A DNA stretch of 64,000 nucleotides from Pararobbsia alpina (GTDB lineage: Bacteria > Pseudomonadota > Gammaproteobacteria > Burkholderiales > Burkholderiaceae). Shown piece by piece: positions 7,194-17,620 of the stretch (position 1 is its first letter; every line of letters starts with the position of its first letter). The stretch lies in contig NZ_CADIKM010000002.1 of NCBI RefSeq assembly GCF_902859895.1, forward strand, positions 372,001 to 436,000. Direction: 5' to 3'. Below the pieces are notes generated by a model, which worked only from the letters and a program-made list of their open reading frames with translations, was not told the DNA's origin and ran no database searches. A program made the position numbers and the translations under genes.

Positions 7194-8563
7194 CGTTTAA
7201 GAAAGCGCGCGTAGAAGAACCCATCGTGATTGGACCCCGATCCTGTCACCGCGCTGCCGGTTCGAGCGGCGGCGACCGAGGGGAGCATCTGGCCCGGCGC
7301 GTCCAATCGTACCGCATCTGGCTGGACGCCTTCAAACCAGCGCGCCTGATCTTCACCTTCTTCGGGGAAGATCGAACAGGTCACATAGAGGAACTCGCCG
7401 CCGGGCGCGACCAGTTTCCACAATGCCTCGAGGATGCGCTGCTGTTCGGCGGCAAGTGCGGCAATGTCGCTTGCGCGTCGCAGCCAGCGAATGTCAGGGT
7501 GGCGGCGCACGATGCCCGAGGCCGAGCAGGGCACATCGGCGAGCACGCGGTCGAACGGCTTGCCGTCCCACCAATAGTTCGGGTGGGCGGCATCGCCGAT
7601 CTTCACGAGCGCTTCGAGTTGCAGGCGCCGCAGGTTCTCGGTAATGCGCGGCGCACGTTCGGCACTCGACTCGAGCGCAACGAGGTCGAGGTCGGCGCAT
7701 TCGAGCAGATGGCCAGTCTTGCCGCCGGGTGCGGCGCAGGCATCGAGCACGCGCATGCCGTCGGTTGCGCCGAGCAGCAGGGCCGCGCGTTGTGCGCCAC
7801 TGTCCTGCACCGAGACGATGCCATCGAAGAAGCCGGGCAGGCGGTCGACCGGCACGGGACGTGTGAGGACGATGGCATCCGGTACTTCGGCTCCGGCCAG
7901 GCTGCCACCGATGCCCGCCTCATTGAGCACGCGCAGATAGTCGTTGGCCGTCGTGCGGCGGCGATTGACGCGCAAGGTCAATGGCGCACGCGTATTGCCG
8001 GCGGCGAGCACGGCTTCCCAGTCGTCCGGCCAGGCGGCGCGGACGGCGTCGATCCACCATTGCGGATAGTTCCAGCGCGCGGTCGGATCTTGCTGGGCCT
8101 CGGCCAGCAGCGTGTCGCGGCTGCGCAGGAAGTTGCGCAGCACGGCGTTGACGAGTCCCTTGGCAAATGCGGTTTCGCGTCGTGCGGCGACCGCGCTGAC
8201 TGCCTGGTCGACGACCGTGAAATCACTGTACGCGTGTTCGGGTGCGCGCTCGGTGATCGCGCCGCTGCTGTTGAGCAGGAGCGCGAAGGCGCAGACGAGG
8301 ACCCCATCGACCTGTGGTGGCGGCGGCTTGCGGACCGAACGCGCGAGCAGCGCATCGGCCGTGGCCAGCACCCGCATCGCACGATAGGCGATGTCCTGGA
8401 CCGCGCCACGCGCCGCGGCCATCTTGTCGCCGCCCGTGATGTCGGCGAGCACGGCGGGCAGCGAAGCACCCGCGCGGACCGCGTTGACGGCCTGCGCGGC
8501 GGCGTCGAGCGCGAAGCCGAGCGAATCGGGAGCAAGCTGGAGAGCGGAAAGGCGGTGGCGCAA
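7190..8563 (-). CDS. rsmB: 16S rRNA (cytosine(967)-C5)-methyltransferase RsmB
   Basis: The 457-residue protein has an N-terminal NusB-like RNA-binding domain (about 10-150) and a C-terminal SAM-dependent Rossmann domain. Family motifs are DACAAPGGKTGHLLE (SAM binding), DVPCSASGIVRRHPD (motif IV Cys) and VTCSIFPEEG (catalytic Cys of motif VI). It methylates C967 of 16S rRNA. The only start visible in frame is TTG at 8563, without a clear ribosome-binding site, so the exact N-terminus is uncertain. It heads the rsmB-DUF4390-ntrY-ntrX unit, and its stop overlaps the next start by 4 nt. Confidence 0.93.
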   Translation of the reverse strand: MRHRLSALQLAPDSLGFALDAAAQAVNAVRAGASLPAVLADITGGDKMAAARGAVQDIAYRAMRVLATADALLARSVRKPPPPQVDGVLVCAFALLLNSSGAITERAPEHAYSDFTVVDQAVSAVAARRETAFAKGLVNAVLRNFLRSRDTLLAEAQQDPTARWNYPQWWIDAVRAAWPDDWEAVLAAGNTRAPLTLRVNRRRTTANDYLRVLNEAGIGGSLAGAEVPDAIVLTRPVPVDRLPGFFDGIVSVQDSGAQRAALLLGATDGMRVLDACAAPGGKTGHLLECADLDLVALESSAERAPRITENLRRLQLEALVKIGDAAHPNYWWDGKPFDRVLADVPCSASGIVRRHPDIRWLRRASDIAALAAEQQRILEALWKLVAPGGEFLYVTCSIFPEEGEDQARWFEGVQPDAVRLDAPGQMLPSVAAARTGSAVTGSGSNHDGFFYARFLKR

Positions 8564-8591
8564 ATTCGATGTTCGGGTGAGAGCACATACG

Positions 8592-8622
8592 AAAAGCCGG
8601 CGACCGGAAGCCGGTCGCCGGC
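8592..8622 (-). terminator. Terminator after htpX
   Basis: A perfect 12-bp GC-rich stem (GCCGGCGACCGG and its complement, 3-nt loop) is followed on the minus strand by TTTT. It lies between the htpX stop and the rsmB start. Confidence 0.85.
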
Positions 8623-8766
8623 GAGGATGCGTATTGTAGCGCGTGCGGAACCGTCCCCCGGACTGATCCCTTGGGGCTCTTGCCTGCGCTTTGCTTCTGC
8701 TTTGCTTCTTGCCCTGCGCGCGCCTATGCGCCGAACCCCACGTCGTCCGGTTTCACGGGAACGCGT

Positions 8767-9627
8767 TCAGATGTCGAAGCGGCCCGTGCGAGCCATCTGC
8801 ATCAGTCGCGCGACGCGTTCTTCGGTGCTCGGGTGCGTCGAGAACAGGTTAGCGACGCCATGGCCCGACAGCGGGTTCATGATCATCATCTGCGCGGTCG
8901 TGGGATGTTCTTCCGCGGTCGGGAACGGCGTGCCCGACGCGTAGCGGTGGATCTTCTCGAGTGCGGAGGCGAGCGCCTGCGGATCGCCCGAGATCTCAGC
9001 ACCGCCACGATCGGCCTCGAATTCACGCGCTCGAGAGATGGCCATCTGGATCAGACCTGCCGCGAGCGGCGCGAGGATCATCATGGCGATGCCGGCGATC
9101 GGGTTCGAGGAGCGTCCCTCGGAATCACGCCCGCCGAACAGGAAAGCGAAGTTGGCGAGCGCCGAGATCGCGCCAGCCATCGTCGCCGAGATCGTTGAAA
9201 GCAGGATGTCGCGGTGCTTCACATGGCTCAATTCGTGAGCCATCACGCCACGCATCTCGCGTTCTGACAGGACACGCAGGATGCCGGTCGTCGCCGCGAC
9301 CGCCGCGTGCTCCGGGTTGCGGCCGGTCGCAAAAGCGTTCGGCGCATTTTCGTCGATCAGGTAGACGCGGGGCATCGGAAGGTTCGCACGCGTCGAAAGC
9401 TCGCGGATCATCCGATAGAACTGCGGCGCGCTGTTTTCGTCGACTTCATGTGCGTTGTACATCTTGAGCACCATCTTGTCCGAGAACCAGTACGAGAAGA
9501 AATTCATCCCGACTGCGATCACGAGCGCGATGACCATCCCGCGTTGGCCGCCCAGCAGATTGCCGAGCACGATGAACAGCGCGGTGATCGCCGCCATGAG
9601 CATGGCGGTCTTGACCCAGTTGAACAT
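8767..9627 (-). CDS. htpX: Zinc metalloprotease HtpX
   Basis: A 286-residue inner-membrane M48 protease. Two N-terminal hydrophobic helices (about 7-52) precede the zinc site HELSH (about residue 130), and the third ligand is the Glu of [10 protein letters not shown]. Two further hydrophobic segments follow the HELSH motif (about 145-200). HtpX degrades misfolded membrane proteins together with FtsH. Length and motifs match the family. GAGG lies 8 nt before the ATG. It has its own terminator, so it is probably the last gene of the def-fmt-lysE-htpX series. Confidence 0.95.
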   Translation of the reverse strand: MFNWVKTAMLMAAITALFIVLGNLLGGQRGMVIALVIAVGMNFFSYWFSDKMVLKMYNAHEVDENSAPQFYRMIRELSTRANLPMPRVYLIDENAPNAFATGRNPEHAAVAATTGILRVLSEREMRGVMAHELSHVKHRDILLSTISATMAGAISALANFAFLFGGRDSEGRSSNPIAGIAMMILAPLAAGLIQMAISRAREFEADRGGAEISGDPQALASALEKIHRYASGTPFPTAEEHPTTAQMMIMNPLSGHGVANLFSTHPSTEERVARLMQMARTGRFDI

Positions 9628-9737
9628 TCGATTTGCCTCGTGGCGATGCCCGTGTTGTAAGGAAACTGTTAGATTGGGGTGGCGCGAATAAATTCAAGCC
9701 TCTTCAATATCAAACCACGCGATCGTTCAGCCACCTG

Positions 9738-10481
9738 TCATCGGTGAACCAGCGCAAGCCGGATGCCAAGACCGACGAAAGCTGTGCCGACGATGCGATC
9801 GAGCCAGCGCTTAATGCCCGGCCGGCCGCGCATGCGGTGGGTCACGGAACCGGCGATCCACGCGACAAAGCCGTCCCAGATCGTGCTCATCAGAATGAAG
9901 GTACCGCCCAGTGCGAGAAACGCAAGGGTCTTGTGGGGGCTGTCCACGCTGACAAATTGCGGGAAGAAGGACACAAAGAACAGCACCACCTTGGGATTGA
10001 GCACATTGGTCCAGAAGCCTTGCAGGAAGAGTGAGCGCAGGGACATCGGGCGGTTGGTGAATTCTGCGGGGCTTGTCCGTGTGCTATCGAGTCCGTCAGT
10101 CGACAAGCCGCGGTTCCGGGCCGACGTGTCGCGCGCAGCCACAGTGTGCGTCGACGCCGGGCAGTCTGACGTGCCGGATGCCGGGACGGCGGGCCTTCTC
10201 GTCATGATCATGCGCACGCCGAGGTAGATCAGGTAGGCGGCACCCGCGACCTTGATTACCGTGAACGCCGCGGCGGACGCCGCGAGAATGGCGGTCAGGC
10301 CGAAGGCGGTCGCGAGCGTGTGCACGACGCAGCCCGCCGAGATCCCGAGGACGGATACGAAGCCCGCCCGGCGCCCCTGGCCGACACTGCGCGCGACGAT
10401 ATAGGCAGTGTCGGGCCCCGGCGTGATGTTGAGCAACATGACGGCGAGCAGGAAAAATGGAAACCCGGTGATGCCCAACAT
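9738..10481 (-). CDS. LysE/RhtB-family amino-acid exporter
   Basis: A 247-residue membrane protein with about six hydrophobic segments. The N-terminal NITPGPDTAYIVARSVGQGRR motif and the C-terminal half GFWTNVLNPKVVLFFVSFFPQFV are RhtB-family hallmarks. It is predicted to export homoserine, threonine or similar amino acids. ATG at 10481 is preferred over TTG at 10493 because GGAG lies 6 nt upstream of it. A hydrophilic Ser/Thr/Arg insert of about 45 residues sits in the central loop, making the protein longer than the usual 205-210 residues. It lies 35 bp after fmt on the same strand. Confidence 0.9.
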   Translation of the reverse strand: MLGITGFPFFLLAVMLLNITPGPDTAYIVARSVGQGRRAGFVSVLGISAGCVVHTLATAFGLTAILAASAAAFTVIKVAGAAYLIYLGVRMIMTRRPAVPASGTSDCPASTHTVAARDTSARNRGLSTDGLDSTRTSPAEFTNRPMSLRSLFLQGFWTNVLNPKVVLFFVSFFPQFVSVDSPHKTLAFLALGGTFILMSTIWDGFVAWIAGSVTHRMRGRPGIKRWLDRIVGTAFVGLGIRLALVHR

Positions 10482-10516
10482 GATCGGCTCCAAAATGAAG
10501 TGAGCAGACGCTTTCG

Positions 10517-11545
10517 TTAGGCCGCGCCGTTGGCGAGCTTCTCTCCCGCCCCAAATGTGGCGCCGGCGAGGAATTCACGTGCGGGCAGCCGCTTTCCACC
10601 CGGCTTCTGCAGTTCGGTCAGGCGCAGGGCGCGCTCGCCGCATGCGACCACGATCCCCTGTGGGCCGGCAGACACAACTGTACCTGGCGCGAGTGCGAAT
10701 TCGCCAGCGGGTGCATCGGCCATTTCGGCGGCCCAGATTTTCAACGGGGTGTCGTTCCAGCGGGCGACGGCGCCGGGGAAGGGATCGAACGCACGGATCT
10801 GGCGCGCCAGCACTTCGGCGGGCAGCGACCAGTCGAGCACGGCTTCTTCCTTGCCGATCTTCTGAGCGTAGGTTGCACCGTCGGCCGGTTGTGGCGTGAC
10901 GGGAAGAAGATCGCGCGCCGGATGCGCTCCGGCCAAGCGCTGTTCCTCAAGTTTCTGTTCGAGCGCCGTCAGCGTCTCGACGATCATTCGCGCACCAAGG
11001 GCGGCGAGCTTGTCGTGAAGGGTGGCGGTTGTATCGGCCGCTTCGATCGGCACCGACGACATGCCGAACATCGGACCGGTGTCGAGTCCCGCGTCCATCT
11101 GCATGATGGTGATGCCGGTCTGCGCATCGCCGGCCTGGATCGCGCGGTGGATCGGGGCGGCACCGCGCCAGCGCGGCAACAGCGAACCATGGATGTTGAT
11201 GCAGCCCAGTGGTGCGATGTCGAGCACTTCCTGCGGCAACAGCAGGCCATAGGCTGCCACCACCATCACATCATGTGGCGTTGCGCGGAGTAGTTCGAAC
11301 GCGGCCGCGGCTTCAGCCGGGTACTTGCCTTCGCGCCGCAGCGATGGCGGCTGCGCAACCGGGATGCCATGTTCGAGCGCGGCCTGCTTGACGGCGCTCG
11401 CCTGGAGCTTCATGCCGCGTCCCGCCGGGCGGTCGGGCTGCGTCAGGACGAGCGGTACCGCAAAGCCCGCGGCGACGATCGCTTCGAGCGCAGTCGCGGC
11501 GAACTCGGGCGTGCCAGCAAAAATGACGCGCAACGCACGCGCCAT
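10517..11545 (-). CDS. fmt: Methionyl-tRNA formyltransferase
   Basis: A 342-residue enzyme that formylates Met-tRNAfMet with 10-formyl-THF. The formyltransferase domain carries FAGTPEFAA at the N-terminus, the catalytic [17 protein letters not shown] (Asn, His) and the Asp of [11 protein letters not shown]. The C-terminal domain is the tRNA-binding OB fold (from about 220). Its start overlaps the def stop by 1 nt (TGATG), which couples formylation and deformylation genes as in most bacteria. It is slightly longer than E. coli Fmt (315). Confidence 0.95.
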   Translation of the reverse strand: MARALRVIFAGTPEFAATALEAIVAAGFAVPLVLTQPDRPAGRGMKLQASAVKQAALEHGIPVAQPPSLRREGKYPAEAAAAFELLRATPHDVMVVAAYGLLLPQEVLDIAPLGCINIHGSLLPRWRGAAPIHRAIQAGDAQTGITIMQMDAGLDTGPMFGMSSVPIEAADTTATLHDKLAALGARMIVETLTALEQKLEEQRLAGAHPARDLLPVTPQPADGATYAQKIGKEEAVLDWSLPAEVLARQIRAFDPFPGAVARWNDTPLKIWAAEMADAPAGEFALAPGTVVSAGPQGIVVACGERALRLTELQKPGGKRLPAREFLAGATFGAGEKLANGAA

Positions 11546-12045
11546 CAGGCAGCAGCCTGCTTGCGCATCTTGGTCTTGATCCGGTTTTGCTTGAGCGGCG
11601 AAAGATACTCGACGAAGACGCGGCCCATCAGGTGGTCCATCTCGTGCTGGATACAGACGGCGAGCAGCCCGGTGGCATCGACTTCGACACTTTCGCCCTT
11701 TTCGTTCAGGGCGCGCACACGCACGTGTTCGGGCCGTTCGACCTTGTCGTAGATACCCGGCACCGACAGGCAGCCCTCTTCCGAGAACAGGCGCTCGTCG
11801 CTCGACCAGACGATTTCCGGATTGATGAAGACTTGCAACTCGTCGTGCATTTCTGAGATGTCGATCACGATCACGCGTTCGTGCACGTCGACCTGGGTCG
11901 CGGCGAGGCCGACGCCCGGCGCCTGGTACATCGTTTCGGCCATGTCGCTGACGAGCCTGCGAATGCGGGCGTCGACGTGCGCGACGGGTTTGGCGACTTT
12001 ATGCAGACGCCGGTCCGGGTACTGAAGAATGTTGAGCAATGCCAT
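11545..12045 (-). CDS. def: Peptide deformylase
   Basis: A 166-residue metalloenzyme removing the formyl group from nascent chains. All three active-site motifs are present: GVGLAATQV (about 45), EEGCLSVPG (metal ligand Cys, about 90) and QHEMDHLMG (two His ligands, about 133). First gene of the def-fmt pair. GGGA precedes the ATG. Divergent from dprA. Confidence 0.96.
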   Translation of the reverse strand: MALLNILQYPDRRLHKVAKPVAHVDARIRRLVSDMAETMYQAPGVGLAATQVDVHERVIVIDISEMHDELQVFINPEIVWSSDERLFSEEGCLSVPGIYDKVERPEHVRVRALNEKGESVEVDATGLLAVCIQHEMDHLMGRVFVEYLSPLKQNRIKTKMRKQAAA

Positions 12046-12132
12046 GTCGAGGTCCCTGCATCAGCCACGCCGTCATCGGCCGTGTTGCGACTGGCCGTTT
12101 GGCTGAATTTCGCGAGCGATCGGCGCCGTTCA

Positions 12133-12159
12133 GAATCTGGGGACTGATTTCCCAGATTC
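12133..12159. promoter_or_regulatory. 9-bp inverted repeat between def and dprA
   Basis: GAATCTGGG and CCCAGATTC are perfect complements separated by 9 bp. The element lies in the 285-bp gap between two divergent genes and has no T run, so it looks more like an operator than a terminator. No known regulator box is recognised. Confidence 0.35.
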
Positions 12160-12330
12160 AACGGCTTCGCCGCTTCGGCAAGGCGTGTCGTAGACAGCCG
12201 AGGGCGGGCGGCGGGAGAGCCAAAAGCGAGTGTTCTGTGAATGCTCGAAGTCTAGCACAGCGCCGTCTGGCGGGGGCTGCGGGCTGGTTGCGCGGGGCGC
12301 GGGGGCCTGGCGTGCATAAAAGGGGAGGAA

Positions 12331-13737
<1,407 letters not shown>

Positions 13738-13911
13738 GACTGGCGCGTGCGGAAAGCGACGCGTCGCTCATCGGCCGGTCGGCAGCCAGGGTATCGTGAG
13801 CGGCGTGTCGAAGGCCATGCTACATTGCGCCCGACTCATGATCTCCATGTACAAGCCGCCGGCTGGGTCCTTCAAAGATCTCATAAGGCAGATCCGGTCG
13901 CCACGAACCGT

Positions 13912-14289
13912 ATGTCTACTCTCGACCTCAATACCGACGCCGGCGCGATTGCAGGCCGTCTTGCCGATCCCGACACACTGCTCGTCGCCTGTCTGTGCGC
14001 CGAATGGTGCGGCACGTGCCGCGAATACCGCACGATGTTCGATGTGCTCGCCGATGCGCATCCGGCTGCCTGCTTTGTCTGGATCGATATCGAGACGCAC
14101 AGCGAACTCGTCGACGAGTTCGACGTTGAGAATTTTCCGACGATCCTGATCGAAGACGGCGCGAGCACGCGCTTTTTCGGCACCGTCCTTCCGCAGCCGC
14201 GCATCGTCGAACGGATGATCGAGGAATTTTCCGGCACCGCGGCGAGCCCAGGCGCCCTGAAGCTCAGATCCGCGCTTGCCCGTGTGTGA
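13912..14289 (+). CDS. Thioredoxin-fold protein with WCGTC active site
   Basis: A 125-residue thioredoxin-like protein. LLVACLCAEWCGTCREY supplies the redox CxxC (WCGTC) at about residues 32-36, and the cis-Pro is in DVENFPTILI. A hydrophobic beta-strand core surrounds them. No signal peptide is visible, so it is probably cytoplasmic and reduces disulfides in an unidentified partner. A longer reading from 13,747 exists, but the first 55 codons do not look like protein and the domain begins at ATG 13,912. It lies 175 bp downstream of dprA on the same strand. Confidence 0.85.
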   Translation: MSTLDLNTDAGAIAGRLADPDTLLVACLCAEWCGTCREYRTMFDVLADAHPAACFVWIDIETHSELVDEFDVENFPTILIEDGASTRFFGTVLPQPRIVERMIEEFSGTAASPGALKLRSALARV

Positions 14290-14694
14290 ACACCACCTAA
14301 AAGTCGCTAGGCGTCACTAAAAGTAGCTAAAGTGGGTATTCAGGATCAATTTGAGTCTCGGCGCCGATGTGTCCAGTTTTGCTGGCGCGTGACAATCAAC
14401 TGCGGATGTGCCTAATGTAAACGCGACGCGAAGCAGGCACCGATGCACGGGCGGCCTCGCAAGGCCAGGCGCCGATGTGGGCGTTTGCTTGCGCCAGCCG
14501 GTGCCCCGCCCTAATATGTGCCGCCGCACGTGCCGTCTCCAACGCTTACCCGGTCTCGTCGTGTCGGCGAGGCTGGCGCGGCAGGGCCGGTAACGCGCTG
14601 TGAACGTTCTCGGGCAAGGGTGTCCGTGAACGGTGTGCTATAAAGCGTTCGTCTGACAGTTAACCTTACCAACGGTCAATATCACCAAATCGTC
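14290..14694. other. Intergenic, with a short direct repeat
   Basis: No gene is supported in these 405 bases. A 13-bp sequence (CTAAAAGTCGCTA) at 14,297-14,309 recurs with one mismatch at 14,317-14,329, a 20-bp period. TATAAA at 14,640 is a possible -10 for topB, but no convincing -35 is seen. Confidence 0.5.
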
Positions 14695-17421
14695 ATGGGA
14701 AAAGCACTCATCATCGCCGAGAAGCCGTCGGTTTCGAACGACATCGCACGCGCGCTGGGCGGCTTTACCAAGCATGACGAGTATTTCGAGAGCGATGAAT
14801 ACATCATCTCGTCGGCTGTCGGTCACCTGCTCGAAATTGCCGCGCCCGAGGAATACGAGGTCAAGCGAGGCAAGTGGAGCTTCGCGAACCTCCCGGTCAT
14901 TCCGCCGCACTTCGATCTGAATCCGATCGCCAAGAGTGAGTCGCGCCTCAAGGTGCTGACGCGTCTGATCAAGCGCAAGGACGTCGACAGCCTGATCAAC
15001 GCCTGTGACGCGGGGCGCGAGGGCGAGTTGATCTTCCGTCTGATCGTTCAGCACGCCAAGGCCAAGCAGCCGGTGCAGCGTCTGTGGCTCCAGTCCATGA
15101 CGCCGCAGTCGATTCGCGATGGTTTCGCGCGCCTGCGTTCGGACGACGACATGCTGCCCCTTGCCGATGCGGCCCGCTGCCGTTCGGAGGCCGACTGGCT
15201 TGTCGGCATCAACGGCACGCGCGCGATGACCGCGTTCAACAGCAAGGGCGGCGGTTTCTTCCTGACTACCGTCGGCCGTGTGCAGACGCCGACGCTGTCG
15301 ATCGTGGTCGAGCGTGAAGAAAAAATTCGCCGCTTCGTGCCGCGCGACTACTGGGAAGTCAAAGCCGACTTCGTCTGCGCTGCTGGATTCTACGAAGGGC
15401 GCTGGTTCGACCCGAAGTTCAAGCGCGACGAGTTCGATCCCGAGAAGCGAGACTCGCGGCTCTGGAGCCTCGCGGCCGCCGAGTCGGTCGTGGCGGCATG
15501 CCGTGACAAGCCCGGCATCGTGACGGAAGAGTCGAAGCCGTCGACCCAGATGTCGCCGCTGCTGTTCGACCTTACGAGCCTGCAGCGCGAAGCGAACGGA
15601 CGGTTCGGCTTCTCGGCCAAGAACACGCTGGGCCTCGCCCAGGCACTCTATGAGCGGCACAAGGTCCTGACTTATCCGCGGACCGATTCGCGCGCGTTGC
15701 CCGAGGACTATCTCGATGCCGTGAAGGGCACGCTCGACATGCTCAAGGAGTCGGACAACTATCTGCCGTTCGCCAAGCAGGTGCTCGACAAGGGCTGGGT
15801 CAAGCCGAACAAGCGGATCTTCGACAATTCGAAGATCAGCGATCACTTCGCGATCATCCCGACACTGCAGGCACCGAAGAACCTGTCCGAGCCCGAGCAG
15901 AAACTCTATGACCTCGTCGTCAAGCGTTTCCTCGCCGTATTCTTCCCCCCTGCCGAATTCCAGGTGACCACGCGCGTCACTGAAGTCGTCGGCCATGTCT
16001 TCAAGACCGAAGGCAAGGTCCTTGTCGCACCGGGCTGGCTGCAGATCTACGGACGCGAAGCCGCGGGTGCCGATGCGAATCTCGTGCCGGTCGCGAAAGA
16101 CGAGAAGGTCAAGACCGAGTCGATCGCGGCGCAGAGCCTCGTGACCAAGCCGCCTGCCCGCTACAACGAAGCAACGCTGCTGTCGGCGATGGAAGGGGCG
16201 GGCAAGCTGGTCGAGGATGACGAGCTGCGCGAGGCGATGGCGGCGAAGGGACTCGGCACGCCTGCGACGCGCGCGGCGATCATCGAAGGTCTGCTCGCGG
16301 AAAAGTATCTGTTGCGCGAGGGCCGCGAACTGATTCCGACCGCCAAGGCGTTCCAGCTCATGACGTTGCTGCGCGGGCTCGGCGTTGCCGAACTGATCGC
16401 GCCCGAGCTGACCGGCGAATGGGAACACAAGCTCGCACAGATGGAGCGCGGTCTATTGCCGCGCGATGTGTTCATGCGCGAGATCGCGCAAATGACGCAG
16501 ACCATCGTCAAGCGTGCCAAGGAATACGACTCCGACACGATTCCGGGCGACTATGCGACGCTCGAAACGCCGTGCCCGAATTGCGGCGGGCAGGTGAAGG
16601 AGAACTATCGCCGCTTCGCGTGCACGAAGTGCGAGTTCTCGATCACCAAGGTGCCGGCGGGCCGCCAGTTCGAGATTCCCGAGGTCGAGGAGTTCTTGAG
16701 CAAGAAGGAGATCGGACCGCTGTCGGGTTTCCGCAGCAAGATGGGCCGGCCTTTTTCAGCCATCCTCAAGCTCAGCTTCGACGAGGACATCAAGAACTAC
16801 AAGCTCGAGTTCGACTTCGGCCAGGACCAGGGCGGTGAAGACGGTGAAGCCCCCGACTTCTCGACACAGGAGCCTGTCGGCAATTGTCCGAAGTGCCAGG
16901 CGCGCGTGTTCGAACTCGGTATGAGCTATGTTTGCGAGAACAGTGTCGCGAACCCGAAGACTTGCGACTTCCGCTCGGGCAAAGTCATCTTGCAGCAGGA
17001 GATGTCGCGCGAGCAGATGGCCAAGCTGCTCGATGAAGGCCGTACCGATCTGCTGACGGGCTTCAAGTCTTCGCGTACCGGGCGCAATTTCAAGGCCTTC
17101 CTCGTCAAGCAGAAGGATGGCTCGATCGGCTTCGAATTCGAGAAGAAGGAACCGAAGCCCGGCAAGGGCGGTGCCGCGGCGAAGACCACGGCGGCCAAGT
17201 CGGCGGCAGCCGGTGCGAGCGGGGAAGAAAACGGCGTCGGGGACGATGGCGCTGTCGCCACGAAGCCATCGGTGCGCAAGGCACCGGCCAAGACGGCCGC
17301 CAAGGCGCCGGCAAAGACGGCTGCGGGCAAGACTGCCGCAACCAAGGCCGCCGCAAGCAAAACGGCCGCGAGCAAGACCACTGCCAAGAAGGTGGCGCGC
17401 AAGGCGACCGAATCGAGCTGA
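14695..17421 (+). CDS. topB: DNA topoisomerase III
   Basis: A 908-residue type IA topoisomerase that decatenates DNA by single-strand passage. The TOPRIM domain carries IIAEKPSV at the N-terminus and the acidic DAGREGE triad (about 104). The catalytic tyrosine is Tyr327 in LTYPRTDS, and later segments follow the type IA order. Two zinc-ribbon-like cysteine clusters (CPNCGG...CTKC near 623-640 and CPKC...C near 728-745) are followed by DUF3945-like repeats. A Lys/Ala/Thr-rich tail forms the last 75 or so residues and resembles histone-H1-like tails. E. coli TopB has about 650 residues, so this is an extended form. No clear Shine-Dalgarno sequence precedes the ATG. Confidence 0.95.
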   Translation: MGKALIIAEKPSVSNDIARALGGFTKHDEYFESDEYIISSAVGHLLEIAAPEEYEVKRGKWSFANLPVIPPHFDLNPIAKSESRLKVLTRLIKRKDVDSLINACDAGREGELIFRLIVQHAKAKQPVQRLWLQSMTPQSIRDGFARLRSDDDMLPLADAARCRSEADWLVGINGTRAMTAFNSKGGGFFLTTVGRVQTPTLSIVVEREEKIRRFVPRDYWEVKADFVCAAGFYEGRWFDPKFKRDEFDPEKRDSRLWSLAAAESVVAACRDKPGIVTEESKPSTQMSPLLFDLTSLQREANGRFGFSAKNTLGLAQALYERHKVLTYPRTDSRALPEDYLDAVKGTLDMLKESDNYLPFAKQVLDKGWVKPNKRIFDNSKISDHFAIIPTLQAPKNLSEPEQKLYDLVVKRFLAVFFPPAEFQVTTRVTEVVGHVFKTEGKVLVAPGWLQIYGREAAGADANLVPVAKDEKVKTESIAAQSLVTKPPARYNEATLLSAMEGAGKLVEDDELREAMAAKGLGTPATRAAIIEGLLAEKYLLREGRELIPTAKAFQLMTLLRGLGVAELIAPELTGEWEHKLAQMERGLLPRDVFMREIAQMTQTIVKRAKEYDSDTIPGDYATLETPCPNCGGQVKENYRRFACTKCEFSITKVPAGRQFEIPEVEEFLSKKEIGPLSGFRSKMGRPFSAILKLSFDEDIKNYKLEFDFGQDQGGEDGEAPDFSTQEPVGNCPKCQARVFELGMSYVCENSVANPKTCDFRSGKVILQQEMSREQMAKLLDEGRTDLLTGFKSSRTGRNFKAFLVKQKDGSIGFEFEKKEPKPGKGGAAAKTTAAKSAAAGASGEENGVGDDGAVATKPSVRKAPAKTAAKAPAKTAAGKTAATKAAASKTAASKTTAKKVARKATESS

Positions 17422-17431
17422 TCGCGCGCCG

Positions 17432-17457
17432 ACCCTCGCGGGCTTGCCTGCGAGGGT
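17432..17457 (+). terminator. Hairpin after topB
   Basis: ACCCTCGC and GCGAGGGT form a stem 10 bp after the topB stop. There is no T run, so termination is inferred. Confidence 0.4.
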
Positions 17458-17620
17458 GCGCCGAATCCTATTCGCACGGCAAATGGATCAAACGATTGGC
17501 ATTTGAGGCTTGCGCCATCGCCCGACAAGCTGTTAAAAAGGTAGCGATCGCGCGCACGGGCATGCGCACGTTCCAACGTGTCCAGTGTTTTGCTGCTGGG
17601 CCGCCTCGACACATGCGAAG

